Part shown: one piece after another, positions 37,501 to 52,500 of the stretch
How positions within the stretch are numbered: the first letter of the stretch is position 1
Layout of the letters: each line of letters starts with the position of its first letter
From: Lycocorax pyrrhopterus obiensis
Lineage: Eukaryota; Chordata; Aves; Passeriformes; Paradisaeidae
Assembly (NCBI GenBank): GCA_014706295.1
Contig: JACSVZ010000007.1
Span: forward strand, 52,404,975-52,468,974
Direction: 5' to 3'
Length of the DNA: 64,000 nt
Notes under the pieces: model-generated
Databases searched by the model: none
What the model was told of the DNA's origin: nothing
The model's input: the letters and a program-made list of their open reading frames with translations, nothing else
Position numbers and translations under genes: made by a program

Positions 37501-40500
37501 TAGTTTTAATCTCACCTGTGGTCTTCCTGGTAGTCTTCAGGCATGCTGACATCATGACAGATAAACTAGACTATAAACTAGACTTGGTTTGTCTGCTGCC
37601 ATGCACACATGCCAGATTGGGCTTCAAAGTGATTTAAGTGTGTTGAAGCTCAGAGGTTACTAGATACCAGCAAATATCAGAAATATTAAACTGAAATCTA
37701 AATAAACATATGGTTTATCTCAATGGTGTCAGTCTGCTTGCACAGTGTAGCTGAAAAAGAGCACCTGGATTATCTGATGGGCCCTAATGTATGAAATGAG
37801 TTTGATATCCCTTCTTAAGATTAGGCATTATGAAACAGCCATTGTCCCTTAAAGCCAAAAATAGGCTTGATAACCAAATCTGCTTGAACTGTGAGCATGT
37901 TTCATAAATTGAATTATTTGTATAATCTGGTTGTTTTACAAGGAGATTTTTACCTTGGACCTGTTCCATCTCATTTCCTTCTTTCAAATTTTCTGTCTCT
38001 AGATATTTCAAAGCTTTCAGGTTTATTGGAAAGAGGATACCTTTCTGGTTTGTAAAGCTGAATGAATTATAGCCACAGTTCATTTTGTATGGTACTTGGC
38101 CTCTAGAACTGCATGCAAAGCAGATGCAGTGAAAAAAGAATTCAGAGGATTTTAGGACAAAAATAGACTGTACTCCAGACTTTGATTATAAATTTTAGGT
38201 TGCTTTTCTTAGAGGCATCAGTTAACATTGATCACAGTTTTTAAAACCTCAGTGTTAATTTTAGAATTAAAATCCCTGATTTCTGTATCCTTTCTTAATA
38301 AGGGACTTCTTTTACCTTTTGAAAAGCATTAGAGGAAGTTGGTGTCTCACTATAAAAGTCACTGAATATCTGGTCATGCAGTCTGAAAAACATTGTTAGA
38401 GTGGATACATCTGTTTGCTCTGGGGGGCTGTCACTAGGCAGCTCTGATGGGACTGACCAGATCTCTGCAGCGTCTGATTAGAGATGCTGGAGTTCGGTAA
38501 CTTGCTCAAACCAAAACCTCCTTGTACGCTGCACTCCTTTAAACCTAGGTGAGGTGAATCCCACACGAGTGAGACTGGGGCTTGTTTGATACATGCATTG
38601 AGGTATTAGGACAAGTAAATTACTGCCTTCTTCATAAGGGAAGAAATGTTTTTTGAATACAAGAGCATGCCAATTGTTTTGTCAGTTCTGTTTTTATGTT
38701 GTTAAGAAGTTTACACATATGCTGCGTGCTTCATATGACTAAAATAGGGCTATTTATTACAAGCTCCAGTAATAGCTTGTTTAAATAGATAGTCAATAGC
38801 TTTAAGTTTGGCCTCTTCTTTTCTTTTTTAGCCTGGCTGTCCATCCTGACAGGATCACTATAGCAACAGGTCAAGTTGCAGGGACATCCAAGGATGGGAA
38901 AGTAAGTGGCTGCTTTGCTGATGTATAGTTGTTTATATTTTGTAAGAGTATGTTATTAGGAAGATATATGCTATATTGTTTTCCTGTCATAGTTAAATTG
39001 CTCTTACATTTTTGGACTGAACGGAAGCAAAACTTAATTTGAGAGTTCCTGTTGCACACTATCACAGTTACCCAGTTTTATTGTCAAGACTGGTCGATCG
39101 TTTCTGGTTCCATGACTTAGACAGACTGAAGATAAATTGGAGCTGGTCTCTGAGAGGCATAGAGGGATAAGGCTGCAAAGGAGACCTGAGAGGGCAGAGA
39201 GATGTTGGGAAAAGGAAGACATTAAATTGTACAGTATACAACTTCATTTCTGATCACAGCTACCAAAACCAAACTACAAAGAATGGGTTCGGGTTGTTTG
39301 CTGAAAAAAACTAAACTTTTACTCTTGCCATCATCTAGGCAAGAATATTTTTCTCTCTATTGCCACCTGTATTATTGTAAGCTTAGCTGTAAGCTAGGAC
39401 TTTATTTGAGCAGAGTAAGATGAACATTGCTCCAAAGAGCTAACAAAAGGGAAAAAGAATGGGAACAAGCAGAGGCAGTAAAAACCATGAGAAAAAAGTT
39501 ACTCAGCATAGTATACAGCTGTTGTCACAATCAAACTATTGCAAACTTTTTGGCAGATGCCAAAGAAGAATTTTGGAATAAAAACTGGGTTACCAATATG
39601 CTGACTACTTTGAGTGTTGTGATTTAACCCTAGTCAGCAATTACATAGCACACAGCCACTCATCCACCCCCCACACCCCTCAGTGGGATGGGGAGGAGGA
39701 TTGGAAAAAGGATAAACCCTGTGGTTTGAAATAAGAACAGTTGTTATGTTATTATTATTAAGTTTTAGTTAAATAACAACAATAAAGACAGCAAAAAGAG
39801 AGAAATAAGACCCAAGAAAGAGAAATTATGTACAATACAGTTGCTCATCACCCACTGACTGATGGCCAGCTTGTCCCGCAGCAGCAATTGGCCTCTCCCA
39901 GCCAACTCCCCAGTTTCTGTACTGGGCATGATATTCTGTGGTAAGGAATATCCCTTTGGGCAGTTCAGATCAGCTGTCTGAACCATGCTCCCTCCTGGCT
40001 TCATGTGCTGCCCCTCACTGTCAGAGCATGGGAAACTGAAAAGTCCTTGACTTAGGTTAAGCACTGCTCAGCAACAGCCAAAACATCTGTGTTATCCACA
40101 TTATTCTCATCCAAAACACAGCACTGCACCAGCTACGCAAAAGAAAATTAACTCTATCCCAGCCAAAACGAGAACAGTGAAAAAAAAATGAAATACCAGT
40201 TATGCAATATAAGTTTTATGTAAAGATAACTTAGCTGAGTAACATAAACTATTAATTTTTATTATGTGTTGGAGCTTTTCTAACTTACCATTGTATTTAT
40301 GAAATAAAACCCAAAAGTTTGATGTCTGTGCTTGAGAGGAATGTGGTGTATATAGGTATATAAAAGCCACTTATATAACCTAGGTACTGTTGTGGCCTTG
40401 GGGCTTTTTAATATATTTTTATTTATGTTGAAGGACAGTTTCACTGCTTGTGCTTCCCGGGGCTGCCCCCTGGTGTCTGTGGGAGGCATCGCGGGGCTCC

Positions 40501-43500
40501 CAGAGCCAAAGGCTGAGCGAGGGGAGGGATGGAGGGAGGGGGGACCACGGAGGTTTTACAGGGAGTTGATCTGGAGCCGGAATGTTTAGCTGGAATCTTA
40601 TTTGCAAAAATCAATCTCGTTCTGATTACCGTTTTAAAGAAGAGTTTGAACATACAGTTCTTTTCCCCAGCCATTTTTATGATGTTGAAATGAATTACAT
40701 TTTAGAAATTCCTAAGCTTCTTTTCACACTTTTACCTTTTACGTTTACCAGAGTTATCTCAGTTGGTACAGTTTAAACTGTTCCTGGGCCTACCAGTAAA
40801 TCCCATGTCACAAAGTCATCAACAATGTTCACTTCATGATGACTGTCTCAGTGGCCATGAACTTCAGTGGACTAACTGAGATCAGTGAGACCTGAAATGC
40901 TGTACACTCTGGATAGTCAGTCCCAGATATTGGTCCTAGGCACAGTAATCAGCAAACCACTTGTAGTGTATCTATGCTTAGAGGGGTGACTCCAGAGAAG
41001 TTCTGATAATTTTCATACCTTCAATTGTGATAATTCTTTTTTTTCAGATGTGTTCTCTTTTTTAAAATCCTGAGGGGTTTTTGCCATCATTGTTTCAGCT
41101 GACTTTTTCCGTGTGTGTTTTATAGCAATTGCCACCACATGTGCGTGTCTGGGATTCTGTAACTCTGAATACACTGCATGTCATCGGAATGGGGTTTTTT
41201 GACCGAGCTGTCACTTGCATTGCTTTTTCTAAATCTGTAAGTAAAGTAAATGAGTAGTCATATTAAGACTGTTTGCTGGAAAGATCTTTGAAATCTTTCA
41301 AATTTAGGTGGCCAAAATAAAATTCCAAACTATCTCTTCTCTCAGGTTCCTCTTTAGAGGAGGAAAGCTTGCAGCCCACTTGTTTCCAACAGTTTACGTT
41401 GCTATTAAAGTTAACAATATCTCAGCAGTCTCGGAGATTTACCATATGCTTAAAATAAACTGCAATTAATTTCTTCAGCAGTTGCAAAAATACTTGTGTA
41501 CTTGAAATTTCAGCATCCCTGCTTTTCTTGAATCATCCTATTCTGTTTCTTCCTACATAAGAAATTTACTCTCTCTGCACTTTTAACCCTCTCACTGTGC
41601 CTAAAGTGATTGATAAAAGACTTTTAAAAAAAGGAGGCTCCTGCAGGAGAATCAATATCTTTTGCTTAAAAGCAGCAAAAGCGTATGGATAAAGGATCGT
41701 AAAAAGTAAAATCCTGTTGTTTGTTTCCTGGCATTGTCATTTGAACTCTAATCTATCAGAGAGATAAAGAAAATCTTTATATGCTGATATAGGCAGCATT
41801 TGAGTCCCATATAATAGCTTGCGTCTGTGACCTGGCACGTGCAAGCCTCAAAGCCCCCCGTACAACAGAATCTGTAAGCAGTGTATGTGGTGGTGTCTGG
41901 TTATCTTGACAGCATTTTTAAATAGGAAAGGACTACCTGGTGTATTCCCTAGGCAAAATTCCCTTCAGTGAAAATTTCTACAAAGAATTGAAATCCATTG
42001 ATGACTATGTTTATAGAAAGTATAAAAGAGATGGCTGTATTGGGAGAACTAGTTAAGAATACAAAGGTGAACGCTAACACAGTTTGACATCACCTTTGAA
42101 GGATAAAAAGGAATAGCAAGCAAAAGCTCTGTAAATACCCCCCTGGAGGGAAATAGGTGCGTAATAACAGAGGAGCACTATTGGCATTTGCCAGAAGAAA
42201 GCAAGTGTTTAATATGTTTGCTTTGTGATTTCAGTCACGTCTTGGCCTGTTCTGATCATCACTTCCCATTCTGTAGCAGTACTTCTCTTGCTTTAGGCAG
42301 CCCTCTCTTCAGGTTTCTTAGTCCTGTCTCTGCCCCACCTCCTGGGTTGCCTTGGCACAATTGTTTTTGTAGTTGTGTCTGATGTGTATTGTGGGCCTGA
42401 ATTATCAGGATAACATCCAAGCAACCTCATATGTCAAAAGACACACCAGAAAAATGGGTACCAACAGAAGGTCTAGGAAATACGATGCATGAAGAAAGAA
42501 TGACGGAATTAGGGTAATTAAGATTAGAAAGAGTGATAAATGCCATAACTATAAAAAAGACACTTGTCAGGAATAAGTTGTTTTCTAATTCCTTACTGTG
42601 TTCTCAGATTTTGATTCACTATACCAATATGAAGAATAAAATTGTTTCCTGTGTTAACAAACATCTGAGACTAAATAATTGGTTTAAATTGCAAAGAAAG
42701 AAATCCAGTATAATTATCAGGGAAAGCTTTCTTAATAAAATAGATAATGATATGTAGTTTGCCTTTTGAATCTCCACTGCTGAATATTTGTAAAGAGATA
42801 CCTAGCACATTCCTGACATTTGTCTGCAGTTTGCAAGAGTTCCACTTCTAGGTCCCTTTTTAGCCTTGTTTTTCAATGACCCTATAAATTATTATATTTT
42901 AGGGAGATATAACAATCAAAGTGTAAATATGTGTAAATATCTCCACTTACATGTAAGTATTTGATTATTTTGAATGTGTATTTATATGTTCCTCATGTTG
43001 TTGGGGTGATGCATTAATATTTCCCATGTTTTGCCTCAGAATGGAGGAAGTAGCCTGTGCTCTGTGGATGACTCCAACGACCATGTGCTTTCAGTGTGGG
43101 ACTGGCAGAAAGAAGAAAAGCTGGCAGATGTCAAGGTGTTGCAATAAGATATTTTGTACTACTTGCTTGTATGTAGATCTGGTTTCTTGTAATAAAATGT
43201 CTTTTTGTATTTAACTTTCTGTGCCTTTTTAATGTTTTCACTGTATAAAAGGCAAGGAACATGAAGAACGGGAATATTTTCTCTCTGTTGATATTACCCC
43301 AATAGTTTTGGATTTTTTTAAATTTTGATATTGCTGTCATTCTAGAATTGATTAGAAAGTTCTAGGCAGCAATGATAGGAGCATGTACAGGAAAAATGTC
43401 CTGAACTAATCTTTTGTGTAGAACGTGTTATCATCTGACATGGTTTTGAAGAATACATTTTGATATTAACTTATAAAGACATGAAATCTTTTGACTACAA

Positions 43501-46500
43501 AGTATTCCAGACTATGTTAGTAAATTAATAGCTCAGAATTTTCTTATATCAGAAGTATCAGTTTATCTAACTAGAGAACCATGTAATATTGTTTTCTTTC
43601 CTTTGCATTTTAGATTTTGATACAATGTTTTTCTTTTTCCTTCCAAGTGCTCTAATGAGGCTGTATTTGCTGCAGATTTTCATCCTACTGATACAAATAT
43701 AATAGTTACTTGTGGAAAATCACACCTTTATTTTTGGACACTAGAAGGGAATTCCCTTATTAAAAAGCAAGGATTATTTGAGGTAAAATAAAATATTTTT
43801 CTAATTTTATGTTTATAATAATAATACAGTCATATAGAACTAAGATTTAATAAGGTTTGAGTAAATCAAAACAAGTGATCATTATTAAACTTGAAATGTT
43901 GCAGAAGCTCAGGTGGCATTCATGGTATGGCACAGAGAATGTTTCCATGGGTAAAACTTCCACATTGAAATTTTGAAATGGAATTAACATATTGTTCCTT
44001 GTATTATTTTTCCTATATTCTCTTTGCCATATACCTCCACCCTCCCACTCCGCACCATGTGCAAAATAAAATTACCTTAAAACTCTCTATGATTATCTCA
44101 GGTTAAAAAAACCCAAAAACCAAAACAGAGAGAGTGATGGAGGAGATTTTTATTTTGTCAGATGAAAGACCCCAAAAAAATACATCTGTATGAATTTTCT
44201 TCCCTTTGCCTCTGTTCTGCTCAGACACATGCACATATGTCGTTCAAATACAGATTGAGCTGACCACTGTTTGGTAAATATCATTTTCATTTCAAGGTTT
44301 TGATTTGGTTTTGTTCTTGAATATAGACTAAGCTATACAGCAGTTGCATGCACAACTGAGGGATGTTTGCAGTGACTGCAGATAACTCCAGTGACTGCTA
44401 GTTAACTGCTTGTGGAGTTGTGGCTCCCAAGGATAGTGACAACAGCTATATGCAATGTCAGTTAGTATACTTTGTGTGAAATCAGGAGGAGATGCTGAGA
44501 GAATGCATTTACATTTTGTTGCATTTTATTTCTCATGCATTTTTAATAGATTTTCCTCTCTGTTCTGGCTCTGTTGGTCTTGATGATTTTTTGGAGGTGG
44601 GAAAGGGTAGTGGCCCTAGTTGAGAAGCTCTGAGTTGAAAGGGAGAAAGAGGTTGTACACACAGGTTGTCAACAAGGAATGTATAATGTCCTTAGAAGCT
44701 ACCAGTGATTTTTTTTTTTTCCCTTCATATGTATAATTGTTTTGTTGCTGTCAGTGTCTTAAATGAAGGGGTTTCATTACTGAACATTGGGCTTCTTTCA
44801 AGAGATGATTCCTTAATTCTTACACTGCAGCCAAACCCTCTAGTAGTATTTTTTTTTCTCCTAGAAATTTTGGAGTTAAAAATTATAATAATAAAGCTTG
44901 TTTGAAACTTTGGCCATTTCTAAATACTCAAAGTCTTTGGCATTCTGCGGTAATTGGGGGATTTGGTTTATCTCAGAGCATTCCTGGTCAAGTGTTACAT
45001 GTTGGCAGGCCTTCTCACTCACTCTGTCCCCAGCTTGCAATTAAAGGGTGCAGAACTGGGCCACAAACCTCAGCTGATGCATTTTCTGCCCTTGCACAGA
45101 CTATTCTGTTTAGACTGTAGGAATGTGTTTAAGTCTTGTAGACATTTAAGTAATAATAGAGCTGTATAAGACTAAACTAAATTATCCAAATGCATAAAGT
45201 TAAAATCCATGGGTTGTGTGTTGCTGTGAGTGTATATTTTTCATAACCATGCAGAAACAAGAGAAGCCAAAGTTTGTCCTGTGTGTGACCTTTTCTGAAA
45301 ATGGTGATACTATTACAGGAGACTCAAGTGGAAACATTTTGGTTTGGGGGAAAGGTAAGATAAAATTTCACTATTAACTTCAATCTTAGTATTACAGACT
45401 GTGAGTGTAGACTTGAGTGTAGAGCATCATTTTAAGAAGAATAAATTTTGTTTTATCTTGAGCTCTTTCCCAAGACCAATCCAGCAGATTATGCCTGGAT
45501 TCTTTTCTACAAGAAGCTAAAGAATATCTATACCTAGCTGCTAGAGCACAAAATTCTATTGAATGTGTTCCCGATGGTCAAATACTCAATCACAGAGCTC
45601 TGCCACTATGTGGGGCTTTTACTGATGTAAGAGATGCCAAGAAAAGTTCTTTCCTTAATCATTGAGATAGAAAGAAACATTGTTGATGTAATTGATGATC
45701 TCCAGTCTCCTATACTGGCCCTCTCTACTGTTTGCAGAAATTATGCCTATTGACACACACTTATAAAAAGACAACAAATAGCAGTATTTGTTTTCCTAGG
45801 AAGTCAAGCTAAAATGTATTCATATCAAATTGAATTCCTCAGCTTTATTTCAAAAGAACAGACGGATAGGAAGAACTTCTTAAAAATCATTTTCTAGTAA
45901 GAAGAGACCTTTTTTTAGGCAGCAGAAGTCAATGGCTGCTGGAGGGCAAACAGCAGCAACATCCTAAGCGTTTACTTAGTGCCTGAGATGCCATGCATAG
46001 GAATAAGGAGAATCCCTTAAAGGAGGCCTTATTAGTAAAGGAAGAAGGGACATACATGGCAGCTTCTTCTTATTTACTCAGTGCTTTCTCCCAAGATACT
46101 ACTCAAAGGGATAAGACCCCGAAAACAACACAGTGAATCAGTTACCCATTTCAGCCTTACTGAGCTGTTTTTGTAGATTTCTTTTTCAATCAAGGACTGT
46201 CAGCTAATTATCTCCTTGGCCACTACACTGCTGTTGAAGACAGGAGTGGATATGGTGCTTGTAACTTGGCTTCTCATTTATTTCCCTTTCCTTTTTCCTA
46301 TGGTAATTTAAAGCAAGGCACTTCAACACTTTTCCTTCTAAACTGACTTTAGAAATTGCATAGTGTCATGTCCCTGTTCTTCGTTGTTATTTTGGACTGC
46401 CAACAGACAAGGGAGACAGGGGCAGTGCACTGCTCCGGGGCCAGTTTGCCATCATGCTGGTAGACTAATTTCTACCTTGATTGCAAGCAGCCTCTTCTGC

Positions 46501-49500
46501 CCTTTCTCCCAGAAATAAAAGGGAATTCTCAGCGTGCTTAAGATCTCCTCAACTTCTGCCAGCTCTTTAGGATTGGACAAAAATGTTTTTCTTGTTTTTC
46601 TATCTCAGTACAGTGTACTTTCTATGTCTTCACTACTTTTGACTCAGAGCTCTATGTGCAAGAGAGGGCTGCTTCCACCAGGTCAAAGTACCCTTAGTGA
46701 AAACTTCTCTTAATAGAAATCAGTCGGACCTGACACATTATATCCATGGATGTGGATGAAGGAAAAGGCAATTCTTTTTTCCTAACTTGCATCAGCCCCT
46801 CACTTGTGCTAAACATCAAGTTAGCCAAGCTTTGATGCAAGGTGTACATTTCAGTAATAGAATCATTAGTAATCACTTATTTGCACTTCACAATAGTAAT
46901 GATTCACCAAATTAGAGATACTTAATCTAATGTAGTTGGTTTTGAAGGTGTTGAGTCTAAGAAGCTACTTGAACCAGCCAAGTTTATCAATAGAGAAGTA
47001 CAGGCTCCTCTGGAGACTGATCAGCACATTCTGCCAGATACACAAGGACCTCTAGCTTAGTCAGATTTTGGTACAAGTTCGGGATCTGGAGGCTGTGGAT
47101 TATCTTTGGAGGATAAAAGTGACTGGGTTATGGTTTCTTTGCTGATAAGGCATGTAGTGCTACTGCAGGTCAAATGTGATGTCAAATTATTTTGCTTAAA
47201 CCCCCATGGAAGGTTTAAATGAACCTATTTTACTTTCTCCTTGGCCTGAACTGAGTATGTATACTTTTCATTTTTGAGATGGGGGGAATATATCGTAAGA
47301 TGTACTAACTCAGCCTCTTCTGTGGGTCTGTGTGTTTTGGTCCAGCATTCTGTGCCCACTGTTACCATTGTTTAGATGCAATCCTTGACAGATAGTAGAG
47401 AAATGGAGAAAAAAATAGGGGGAAGGAGCTATTAAGCTGAGTATTTCAGTAGTAATGTCTTTTTTCTTCTATTCAGGTACCAACAGAATAAGCCACGCAG
47501 TTCAAGGAGCACACGAGGGTGGAATATTTGCACTGTGTATGCTGCGAGATGGCACATTGGTATCAGGAGGTGGAAAAGACCGAAAGCTGATATCTTGGAA
47601 TGGAAATTACCAAAAAATTCACAAAACTGAGGTGATATGGCCTATCTTGAAATTACTCTGCTACTTAAAATGAAATTCTGTTGTCCTCTGAGCAGCTTTC
47701 TTAATAATTTTTTTTTCTTATGGATGTGTGTTCTGTGGGAAAGCAAATCAATGATAAAATACAATATTATCATATGCTGAGTTGGAAGGGACCCATCAGG
47801 ATCATTGAGTCCAGCTCCTGTCCCTGTACAGGACTTCTCAAGTTTTGAGTCCTCAGGTCCTTCCTGTGATTCCCTATTCATTAACATAGTATTTCCTTTC
47901 TAAGTTCTATGGTAACTGAAAAGCAAATCTTGTGTTCGTATCTTTCCATATTATTTCTTCCTTTCTTTGCATTTAACAATGTGAGGTAATGTTTAACTTC
48001 AGAGTATTACAGTATTGAAATGGTTTTGTACTTTCTTCTTTCCCAAAATGATGTGAGGATTTTTTGAGGGTTTTAATACTTAAAGTTTTTCATTAATTTC
48101 TTGGTTGATGTTGTTGTTTTTTTGAATATGATTTAAATAAAATTTGAAAATTAATCCAGTTGCTATGTAGGAACTTAAAAGATTAAAGCAGAATTTGTTT
48201 GGACAGAACGACAATGACTGTTTACGTGCTGAATGTAAGAGAAGAATCAGCATAAAACTCTGAGGAAGGGCTTCAACTCTACTATATAATATTAAAAAAT
48301 AATATTAAATGTTGCAAATATATATGCAAGTGGAGTGGCATGTCTGTTTTTGTAATTCAGTTTTTAACACAGCACAAGGTACATGCTTGTTGTGCTGTTT
48401 CTAACTGTGGTGTCCTTTTTCTCTTATTTGTTGGTATTCCTTGTTATTTTGCATCTTCCTTTGAATTTTATTTTGGAGATTTGCACTGGCTCTTTCAGAA
48501 CTCAGGCTGCAATTAAAGAAACATTCATTGCAAGAAAATGCTCTGAGTAGAAATGTTTATTCTGATATCACAGCTGCAATTAAATACTATTGAATTAACA
48601 CAGCATGAAGGAACCTTCTGTGTTTCTTGAAATACTTGGTTTATCTGAGCGTTCTGTAGATAAGGATGTCTTGTCTTGCAGTCTTACAGAAGTTACTGAC
48701 TTGATGCAAGTTGTTACAAAGTTTTGCAAGACAGGCACATGTATTAATGAGTTTCATTTTTTCTCTGTGCAATAGTTACTAAAAACACATTTGCTGGGCC
48801 ATGTGTCTTTAAAAATCGCAATACTTGACAAATTGTCTAACTTATCTATCCTTTTGTCTGTTATCACCACAGATTCCAGAGCAGTTTGGTCCAATAAGAA
48901 CAGTAGCAGAGGGAAAAGGGGACGTTGTGTTAATAGGAACAACCAGAAACTTTGTCCTACAGGGCACACTATCAGGAGATTTTTTCCCAATTACCCAGGT
49001 AAGCTGTGTTTCCTTACGAGAACACTTCTAAGTGTGTAAGAACAGTAAAGATACTGCTTAAAGTTAAGTTTCATAAATATGCATCTATTTGATTTATTAT
49101 TACAGTACTTTCGTCAATAAGAATCATTATAAATATGTATCTACCTAGATATTTAAACATACACCTAAACATATTTTTGAAATGTCTTAATATGTCATTT
49201 GGTCATTTTAATACTGTTTAAACATGTTTAGTTTTGATGGCCTGTCCTTCTTGTCAAAAAACATCTCTGCTTGTGTAGGGTCACACCGATGAGCTTTGGG
49301 GACTTGCAGTCCATTCCTCTAAGCCCCAGTTCTTCACATGTGGACATGACAAACACATTACGCTCTGGGATGCAACCACTCACCATCCTATCTGGGACAA
49401 GATTATAGAGGTATAAATTTATTAAATACAGCTCTCCTGTTATAGAAATTCTCTAGTCATTTTGGTTTTTCTTAAGATTATTGATTAAAAACATCTTAAA

Positions 49501-52500
49501 ATACTAACCTTGAGGGAAAAAATCATTTCATGTTAACCTATTTTTGTCATAGAGATCAGTGTAAAAGCTTTTTAATGTAGCTGTTCTGAGTACAAATTAG
49601 ATTAAATGCACTGTTTGAACCTCTGGTTTATTCAATGAAATATCTTAGCATTTGCTATGAAATTATACTTAAAAAAAATTAGGAAATTTTCCTTTCTGGA
49701 ATGCCGTAATGTTTTAGAAACTGTGCATAGAAATCCTGGATCTCAACAATTCTCTGAAATTTTCTGTTGAGTTAGTAATTGTTTTAAATTAGTCACTTGC
49801 TTATAATTAATGAGAATGTCCTTTCCACCTAGCCTCTAGGGCTAGTAATCGCCAATTACTAAAAATGTCAACAGGTTTACTAAAACAGCTACAGAGTTAT
49901 ACTGTTTTAAAATACAGAAAATTAAGGACACAAGCATTTCCATGAGGTAGATCACTAAATTGGGTTTTTTGCTTACATTTTAAAATTATGTTTTAATGGT
50001 ATCAAAAAAAAAAAGCTATTTCTATTGGTTTTGTCTGCTATAACTTGAAGAGTTCTGGACCTCATTCTTCGTAACTGGACAAGTATTAGAAAGAAAAAGC
50101 TTGCCTTGTTTTTTAGTCATATGTTTAAATTGCAAGAAAAACACTAGAATTTTACAAAGTAAAATGTTTTAAGCTTGCATATCAAAATAAGAAACCCAGT
50201 TTATGCCCTTAATCCCCCACTGAGCTGTAGCTTGGCAGGTGCTGGAAAAAGGTGTTGGTGTGTGTAGGAGTTAGGCTTTACCCCTGCTGCAAAGTGCCAC
50301 ATACCTTTGTTGGATAAGGGGCTTACTTGTCCTTTAGACTGTAGGTAAACTGCAGCTTTGATGCTTAATTCTGAGGTCAGCTCTAGTTTAAGAAGTTATT
50401 TTTATCTCCTACTTCTTTGTAATTTGTTGTTATTGTTATGAAATCACTTGCCAAGTTATTTTTAGATAGTAAAGAAAACAGTGGCCTTGTATAGAGGGAA
50501 AAGAAGTAAATTGGATAATATTTCTATTGGTTAAAGATGCTTTTTTACCCCTCAAGTTTATATTGAAAGAGAAAAAACAAGCCCAAAAAATCAACAAGAG
50601 AGTTTTACTATGTTCCAGAGGCAGATAATTGAATTGTGGTTTTGTTATAACTTGATAACTTGGACTGATAAAAAAGTGTGCTTCTTTCTGAAACATTTTA
50701 GGATCCAGCACAGTCTTCAGGTTTTCATCCTTCAGCATCTGTCGTTGCCGTAGGGACGCTGACTGGAAGGTAAGATGCGCAGAGCTACACCTTGGGCACC
50801 AACAAACACTGATTTTTCCAGCTCATGTCCAAGTTCATGTTCTGGCTTTGCAGATGTATGCATGACACATCTTCATTCCCTATTGATTTCTATTGAATGT
50901 CACAGTGAAATTTATTTGTATTGCCTTAGTGCCTAGAAACCCTAGGCTTGGGCTAGCACCCTGTGTTTGCTGAGTGTTGCATGAACAAAGAGATGGTTTC
51001 TGCCCTGGGAGAGTGACAGTGGAAGATCAGTGGGAGCAGGACACTTAGAGAGGGCAGGAAGTCTAGGTTAGCTGTGAGACCAGGCATGGGAGGTCCTGTC
51101 ACCATACCAGTGACCTAAATGTTAAATCTTTGTGTCCACTGGGACAAATGAGAGGCTTAAGGAGTCTGAGATAGTGGGATAACTTTGCAGATGTGGAGAG
51201 ATTTCCTCCGACGCCTTTAGGGCTGCGTGGAGGAAATCACATAGAAGAATTTTGTGTGTTGGAAAATGTAGCAAGTGGTTCATGATCTCTAATGCACTGA
51301 CAACCAAAGGCTTTAAAAAAATTTGATGAATGTTCCACTGTGCTAGACATAGTGTAAAAATGCACATTAAGAGACTTGTTCTGCGTGAAGAGTGAGGGGT
51401 AAACGAGGCAGAGGAAACTGAGGTGCAGGAAAGTATTTTGCACAGGAGGTTGAACCCTTGGTCACAACAGTGGCAGCTGCTGGGTTTATGTGTGGTTGTC
51501 TCTGAGAGGAGGGACTGCCTTTGCCTAACTTCATCTTCTCCTTTAATGTCACTTGAGGGCAGGCTTGGCTGTTACTACTGAAAACAGTTCCAGTTCACTG
51601 AGAACATATAGGAAGCTTGTAGGTTATGAGGCAAGCATATTTCAGATTGTATGTCAGTCCTAAATAAAGGACTAAGTTTTGTTACTGAATGTACTTTATT
51701 TACTAAATAAAGTAAAAGAAAAGGAGAAGCTTTGAGTGGAATCTGTCTTTAGTAATCTGAAGCAAGTATTGAAATGCAAATTTTATCTTTGTCCTTTCTA
51801 CATGTTTCCACAAACTAATTGTTGGTTCGGTAAAATTAATTAATTAAATAAAAGTACTAAAAAAATAATAAATTAATTCACTTTAAAATAAATTACTTCA
51901 TCTCTTTCTCCTATCAGAAGACAATAGTCCTGATGCTTGCTTGTGTTTTCCCTTGCTCTAGGATTTAATACAGGCATCAATTTAAAAATCAGCATAGCAT
52001 AGAGGAAGGTCATTAAAGGAGAAGGGACATCAAAAGCAATGCTTACTTTATTCTTATGCATGACATATTAAAACAAACTAAAATCTGAAGATTGATATTG
52101 GGGTCAATGCCTGATCATTTTTATGGTTAAAAAAGACATGAAAGAAACTATCCTTGTGTTAAAGTAAAAATAGACCAAACTGAGTAGCAGTTGCTGTTTT
52201 TCTCTTCTTGGTATAAAGCTTATGCTATTTTGACAGAAGAAAACTTGGTCAAGATTACAGTAGATTTAAATTCCTTATGGAATGATTTATTGGCCTCTTT
52301 CTGTGTTTACAACAGGTGGTTTGTGTTTGACACAGAAACAAAAGACTTGGTCACTGTACACACAGATGGAAATGAACAGCTGTCTGTAATGCGTTACTCA
52401 CCAGGTTTGAGAGCATTTATTTACTGGGGGAAAAAAAAGGCGTTGAAGTTTTTTATTAAGTTAGGGGTTGGTTTGTTTTAAAATAATTCCCCGCTTGCCG

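Larger units (their letters stand above)
38902..41125 (+). other. EML1: EML1 intron 8
   Basis: About 2.2 kb. A near full-length ERVL-type LTR occupies 39615-40176. A short GC-rich patch at 40440-40580 carries a CTCF-like motif. The rest is AT-rich without recognised features. Confidence 0.8.

Noticed and set aside
51692..51714. 23-base AT palindrome
   Set aside because: Eleven-base arms made mostly of A and T are expected by chance in 64 kb of AT-rich DNA.
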